Assembly (NCBI GenBank): GCA_017527625.1
Contig: JAFXPV010000046.1
Coordinates: forward strand, 1-9,517
Direction: 5' to 3'
DNA from: Bacteroidales bacterium
GTDB taxonomy: Bacteria; Bacteroidota; Bacteroidia; Bacteroidales; UBA932
DNA length: 9,517 nucleotides
Positions within the stretch are counted from its first letter, which is position 1. Every line of letters begins with the position of its first letter. Positions 7,201 through 9,517 of the stretch are shown in pieces. Both the position numbers and the translations under genes were made by a program. The notes below the pieces were generated by a model. The model was given only the letters and a program-made list of their open reading frames with translations. It was not told the origin of the DNA and ran no database searches.

Positions 7201-9517
7201 GCCGTACAACAATACGGAGAATGACGCTCCGATACGCCTGTTCGGCGTGCAGCGCATCCTCGTGGAGGAACCGGCCACCCATCTGCATCCCGTCATCGAC
7301 ATAGCTGCCGAAGTCCAGCCCGAGAAGGAAGTCACCTTCACCGTGAAAGAGCAGGATGGCAGGCAGATGAGCTACGTCGTGGCTCTTGTCGACGAGGGTC
7401 TTCTGAGCCTCACGCGCTTCAAGACTCCCGATCCTTGGAAGAGCTTCTATGCTACGGAAGCGCTCGGAGTCCGCACCTGGGACCTCTACGATCTGATACT
7501 CGGAGCCTATGGCGCCCGGATGGAACAGCTCTTCGCCATCGGCGGTGACGCAGAGGGCGACGGTGTCGTCACGCCCAACAGCAAGGCTGACCGCTTCAAA
7601 CCGGTTTCTATGTTCCTTGGACCTTTCACGGTCAAAGCCAAAGGTTCCGACAAACATACGGTTAAAATACCCCAGTATATCGGCAATATGCGTGTTATGG
7701 TCGTGGCCACTGACGGATCCGCTATGGGATCTGCCGACAAGAGCGTGCTGGTGACCAAACCCGTGATGGTCAAGGCTACGCTGCCCAGGGTGCTCGGCAC
7801 GGAAGAGGAGGTTATACTCCCCGTGACAGTCTTCGCCAACAAGGACGGTGTCGGTGCAGTGACAGTCGAACTCAAGGCTGACGGTGCGCTTTCTGTCGCC
7901 GGCAGCAATACTGCTACGGTCAATCTGCCCAAGGCCGGCGAAGCGCTTGCATACTTCACCCTGAAGGCTGACGCAGCTACCGGCATCGGTACTATCCACA
8001 CCGTGGCCAAAGGGGCGGGTGACAGCTCATCGGAAGATCTTGAAATAGACGTTCGCGATCCCAACCCTGTAACCACCAACTCACAGGTCAAGCTGGTAGA
8101 GGGCGGCAAGAGCGTGAAGGTTCCTTTCACCCTAGCCGGTCGCCCCGGGACGAGTTTCGTGTCGGTTGAAGCATCTACCATACCTCCGGTAGACCTCGAC
8201 TTCCGCCTTTCATATCTCACGACATATCCTCACGGCTGCCTGGAGCAGACTGTTTCTTCAGCGTTCCCGCAGCTCTATCTGGGAGACCTGGTGGATCTTG
8301 AAAGCAGGGATGTCAACAAGACTGCAGATCACGTGAAGTCAGCCCTGAACAGGCTCAGCTCATTCGCAATCCCTGCCGGCGGTATGACGACCTGGCCCGG
8401 CACGTCTTCTTATGCAGGAGCCAATGTATGGGCTACTGTTTATGCCACACATTTTATGGTCGAGGCTCAGAAGGCGGGATACGCCGTTCCTGCTGTTCTG
8501 CGCAAGTCGAACCTGTCATTCCTTCGCAGCGTGGCGTCCGGCAGCAGCTATAATGCGGAATCCCGCGCTTATGCGCTGTACGTACTCTCACTTGCGGGAT
8601 CGGCTGACCGTGGCGATATGAACAGGCTCCGCGAGGATCTGGCCAAGTTGCCGGAATCCTGCAAGATGCTGCTTGCCGGTGCTTATGCCCTTGACGGAAA
8701 GAAGGATGTGGCGCGCAAGATACTGCAGGATACCAAGGTCGGCACTGAGGTCAACAACCTGTTCTCAGACAATTACGACAGCGAGGAGCGTGAGCAGGCC
8801 ATCGCCGCGATGGTCTATACTGCACTCGGCGACAAAGCCGCTGCATTCCAATGCATCGAGAAGCTCTCAGGCTGGCTCAACGACCGCAACCATTTTATGA
8901 GCACCCAGAGCACTGCCTGGTCATTGAGGGCTGTGGCTGACTATATGAAGAACAATTCAGTGGACGGCATCAATGTAAACTTCCGCACGGCCTATGGCGG
9001 AACTACCCTGAAGAGCGCCAAGGCAATCGCCCAGGGCTCACTTGACGCCGGTGTAGGAAGGTCTCTCGACGTCGAGGTGACCAACAACTCCAAGGCTCCC
9101 GCCTATATTGTCCTGAGTTCTACGGGCATCCCTGAGAAAGGCGAGGAAATGGCCCGCGCTGACGGAATGCAGCTGACGGTTACTTACTCTCTGCCTGACG
9201 GCACAAGGGTAGATCCTTCATCTCTGCCTCAGGGTACTGATTTCATAGTTACGGCAACAGCGACCAACACCAGTGCCACGACCGACTATACTAACGTGGC
9301 GTTGACCCAGATCTTCCCTTCAGGCTGGGAGATCCACGTCAACCGCACCGACGATATGTATCAGGACTTCCGCGACGACCGCGTGTACTCTTACCTCAAT
9401 ATCAGGAGGGGGACAAGCGTGACAGTCACCACTCGCCTGACTGCGACATACAAGGGCCGCTTCTACCGTCCGTCAACTATCTGCGAGGCGATGTATGACG
9501 AAAGGATAGGGGCTTCA
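4214..9517 (+). CDS. Bacterial alpha-2-macroglobulin lipoprotein (3' end outside window)
   Basis: A very large envelope protease trap; in the family, cleavage of a bait segment triggers a conformational change and covalent capture through a Cys-Gln thioester. The frame is open for 1768 codons to the window edge, with no stop. Residues 1-20 form a lipoprotein signal peptide (LVSC, Cys20); Gly at +2 and no acidic cluster give no sign of surface export. Residues about 30-125 and 219-315 look like Ig-like beta domains. The macroglobulin motif GYIFGDRGVWRPGD is at 558-571, a Trp patch (WSWWW) at 838-842, and the central A2M domain signature VDEGLLSLTRF starts at 1059. The LPRVL segment follows at about 1185-1190, and the intact thioester motif GCLEQ is at 1341-1345 (CLEQ at 8237-8248) within an alpha-helical thioester domain. 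C-terminal beta domains follow. The final EAMYDE segment resembles the extreme C-terminus of homologues, so only some tens of residues are probably missing. The ATG at 4214 begins the signal peptide; there is no Shine-Dalgarno. It is divergent from pbpC, the partner gene in many genomes. Confidence 0.95.
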   Translation, partial: MKKIFVALSLVLTSVFLVSCGSGADCVADISKEIRVDDPVTVRLFDSYVLKDNDQTLQAAQKAISITPKVDFNVQVVDNQTLCIVPVQPLEYNTTYKVTADFGAVAGNPGGKQTFEIKTLAPVLLFDYSKLSCYSGIEDRYHIDLEITSPEALDSKYLENGFSVKGAAAQLAWVHSEDGRAHTVTVGSIQAADKKGKVELVHNWPKYAAEGSRSFVVPAKGVFEVVDSEVSSDPYGVEIAFSASLDTKQDFSSLVSMPGAGRLSFIAVENVLRIVPALQAEDRQFISVSKGIRSEKGSKLEADFERWLDIPSGEPMVKFISRGVVIPSSGDMNIPFQAINYGKVRVRVKQIYENNVLQFLQDSKLGDTWCYTDNVARVILDTTLVLGETNSAKLRNLNTYGLHVADLVKVQRGAIYRLEIRGVDPLKEFSEDRYESDYYFGSYYDYENRVRNLLVSDLSVIGKGSDKGEYTVFVTDILTAQPVSGAKVTLYNSVNQVIGEGTTASGGRFTCSVKDDQVQTAVITKGEDKSYLTMASGSSISMSGFEVDGNASRKGQKGYIFGDRGVWRPGDDIHLTFISMLDDGVLPAGHPVTATLNNPQGQVISTLVNNSGQNGMYSFTFTTPEDAPTGNWEAVVIAGGIVWHKTVKIETVKPNNIVIDLKLNDKPVLEGRDIRGDIDARWLVGNPAADLETRVEVALSRGKTAFDSYKDYVFEDRSRSFSSQDMELFKGKTNESGHTSFRTSLTAEGTDVPGMISATFTSRVFEKSGDFSIDRYTTTLSPFDTYIGLDVPEQEDEWGESYLDKARSHTFRLVAVDGKGNPVKGNVKVDVEIYKMGWSWWWSSSSDGLASYAKDSYNEPSNEFSVNLTGGSGEFKMDFSSEDSGFWFIRVTDPKGGHATSAVTMVRNSYESAGAGSSDAAIRLAMSINKERFNVGETAQISIPSASGARALVSIEKGQRVLKSFWVECKGDKTDISVPIEAGMAPNVYAAVTLIQPYNNTENDAPIRLFGVQRILVEEPATHLHPVIDIAAEVQPEKEVTFTVKEQDGRQMSYVVALVDEGLLSLTRFKTPDPWKSFYATEALGVRTWDLYDLILGAYGARMEQLFAIGGDAEGDGVVTPNSKADRFKPVSMFLGPFTVKAKGSDKHTVKIPQYIGNMRVMVVATDGSAMGSADKSVLVTKPVMVKATLPRVLGTEEEVILPVTVFANKDGVGAVTVELKADGALSVAGSNTATVNLPKAGEALAYFTLKADAATGIGTIHTVAKGAGDSSSEDLEIDVRDPNPVTTNSQVKLVEGGKSVKVPFTLAGRPGTSFVSVEASTIPPVDLDFRLSYLTTYPHGCLEQTVSSAFPQLYLGDLVDLESRDVNKTADHVKSALNRLSSFAIPAGGMTTWPGTSSYAGANVWATVYATHFMVEAQKAGYAVPAVLRKSNLSFLRSVASGSSYNAESRAYALYVLSLAGSADRGDMNRLREDLAKLPESCKMLLAGAYALDGKKDVARKILQDTKVGTEVNNLFSDNYDSEEREQAIAAMVYTALGDKAAAFQCIEKLSGWLNDRNHFMSTQSTAWSLRAVADYMKNNSVDGINVNFRTAYGGTTLKSAKAIAQGSLDAGVGRSLDVEVTNNSKAPAYIVLSSTGIPEKGEEMARADGMQLTVTYSLPDGTRVDPSSLPQGTDFIVTATATNTSATTDYTNVALTQIFPSGWEIHVNRTDDMYQDFRDDRVYSYLNIRRGTSVTVTTRLTATYKGRFYRPSTICEAMYDERIGAS

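Noticed and set aside
7142..8220. Two long antisense frames (285 and 237 codons) inside the macroglobulin gene
   Set aside because: They overlap each other and lie opposite the conserved A2M domain; their compositions look like antisense translation.
1..9517. CRISPR array, transposase, toxin-antitoxin or phage genes
   Set aside because: No regularly spaced identical repeats and no protein with such motifs were seen on either strand.

Overview
The window looks like a chromosomal segment of a fairly GC-rich member of the Bacteroidota, probably Bacteroidales. The signs are two tRNA genes without encoded CCA ends, starts without clear Shine-Dalgarno sequences, TAnnTTTG-type -7 promoter boxes, and proteins that read like the Bacteroidales versions of their families. 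This is inference from the sequence alone; genus cannot be fixed.

Layout, left to right: tRNA-Ile(GAT) and tRNA-Ala(TGC) lie 14 nt apart (28-189), followed directly by a strong intrinsic terminator (191-227). From 228 to about 470 there is no gene, but a cluster of small GC-rich hairpins and diverged direct repeats. A secreted lipoprotein carboxylesterase (540-1883, +) follows. It converges on a pbpC gene for the bifunctional peptidoglycan synthase PBP1C (1885-4155, -), and the two stop codons are one base apart. A 58-bp divergent intergenic region carrying a perfect 10-bp inverted repeat separates pbpC from a very large bacterial alpha-2-macroglobulin lipoprotein (from 4214, +), which runs off the right edge without a stop codon.

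The functional core is the PBP1C / alpha-2-macroglobulin pair. In many bacteria these genes are neighbours. The accepted idea is that the thioester-bearing macroglobulin traps proteases in the periplasm while PBP1C repairs damaged peptidoglycan. Here the pair is divergent, not co-directional, so joint control would have to act through the short shared promoter region. All catalytic motifs of PBP1C and the CLEQ thioester of the macroglobulin are intact. The esterase has no evident functional tie to them. The window is mostly recognisable housekeeping and envelope genes; the least explained parts are the hairpin-repeat cluster, the inverted repeat in the divergent promoter, and the tRNA pair that lacks a downstream 23S rRNA gene.
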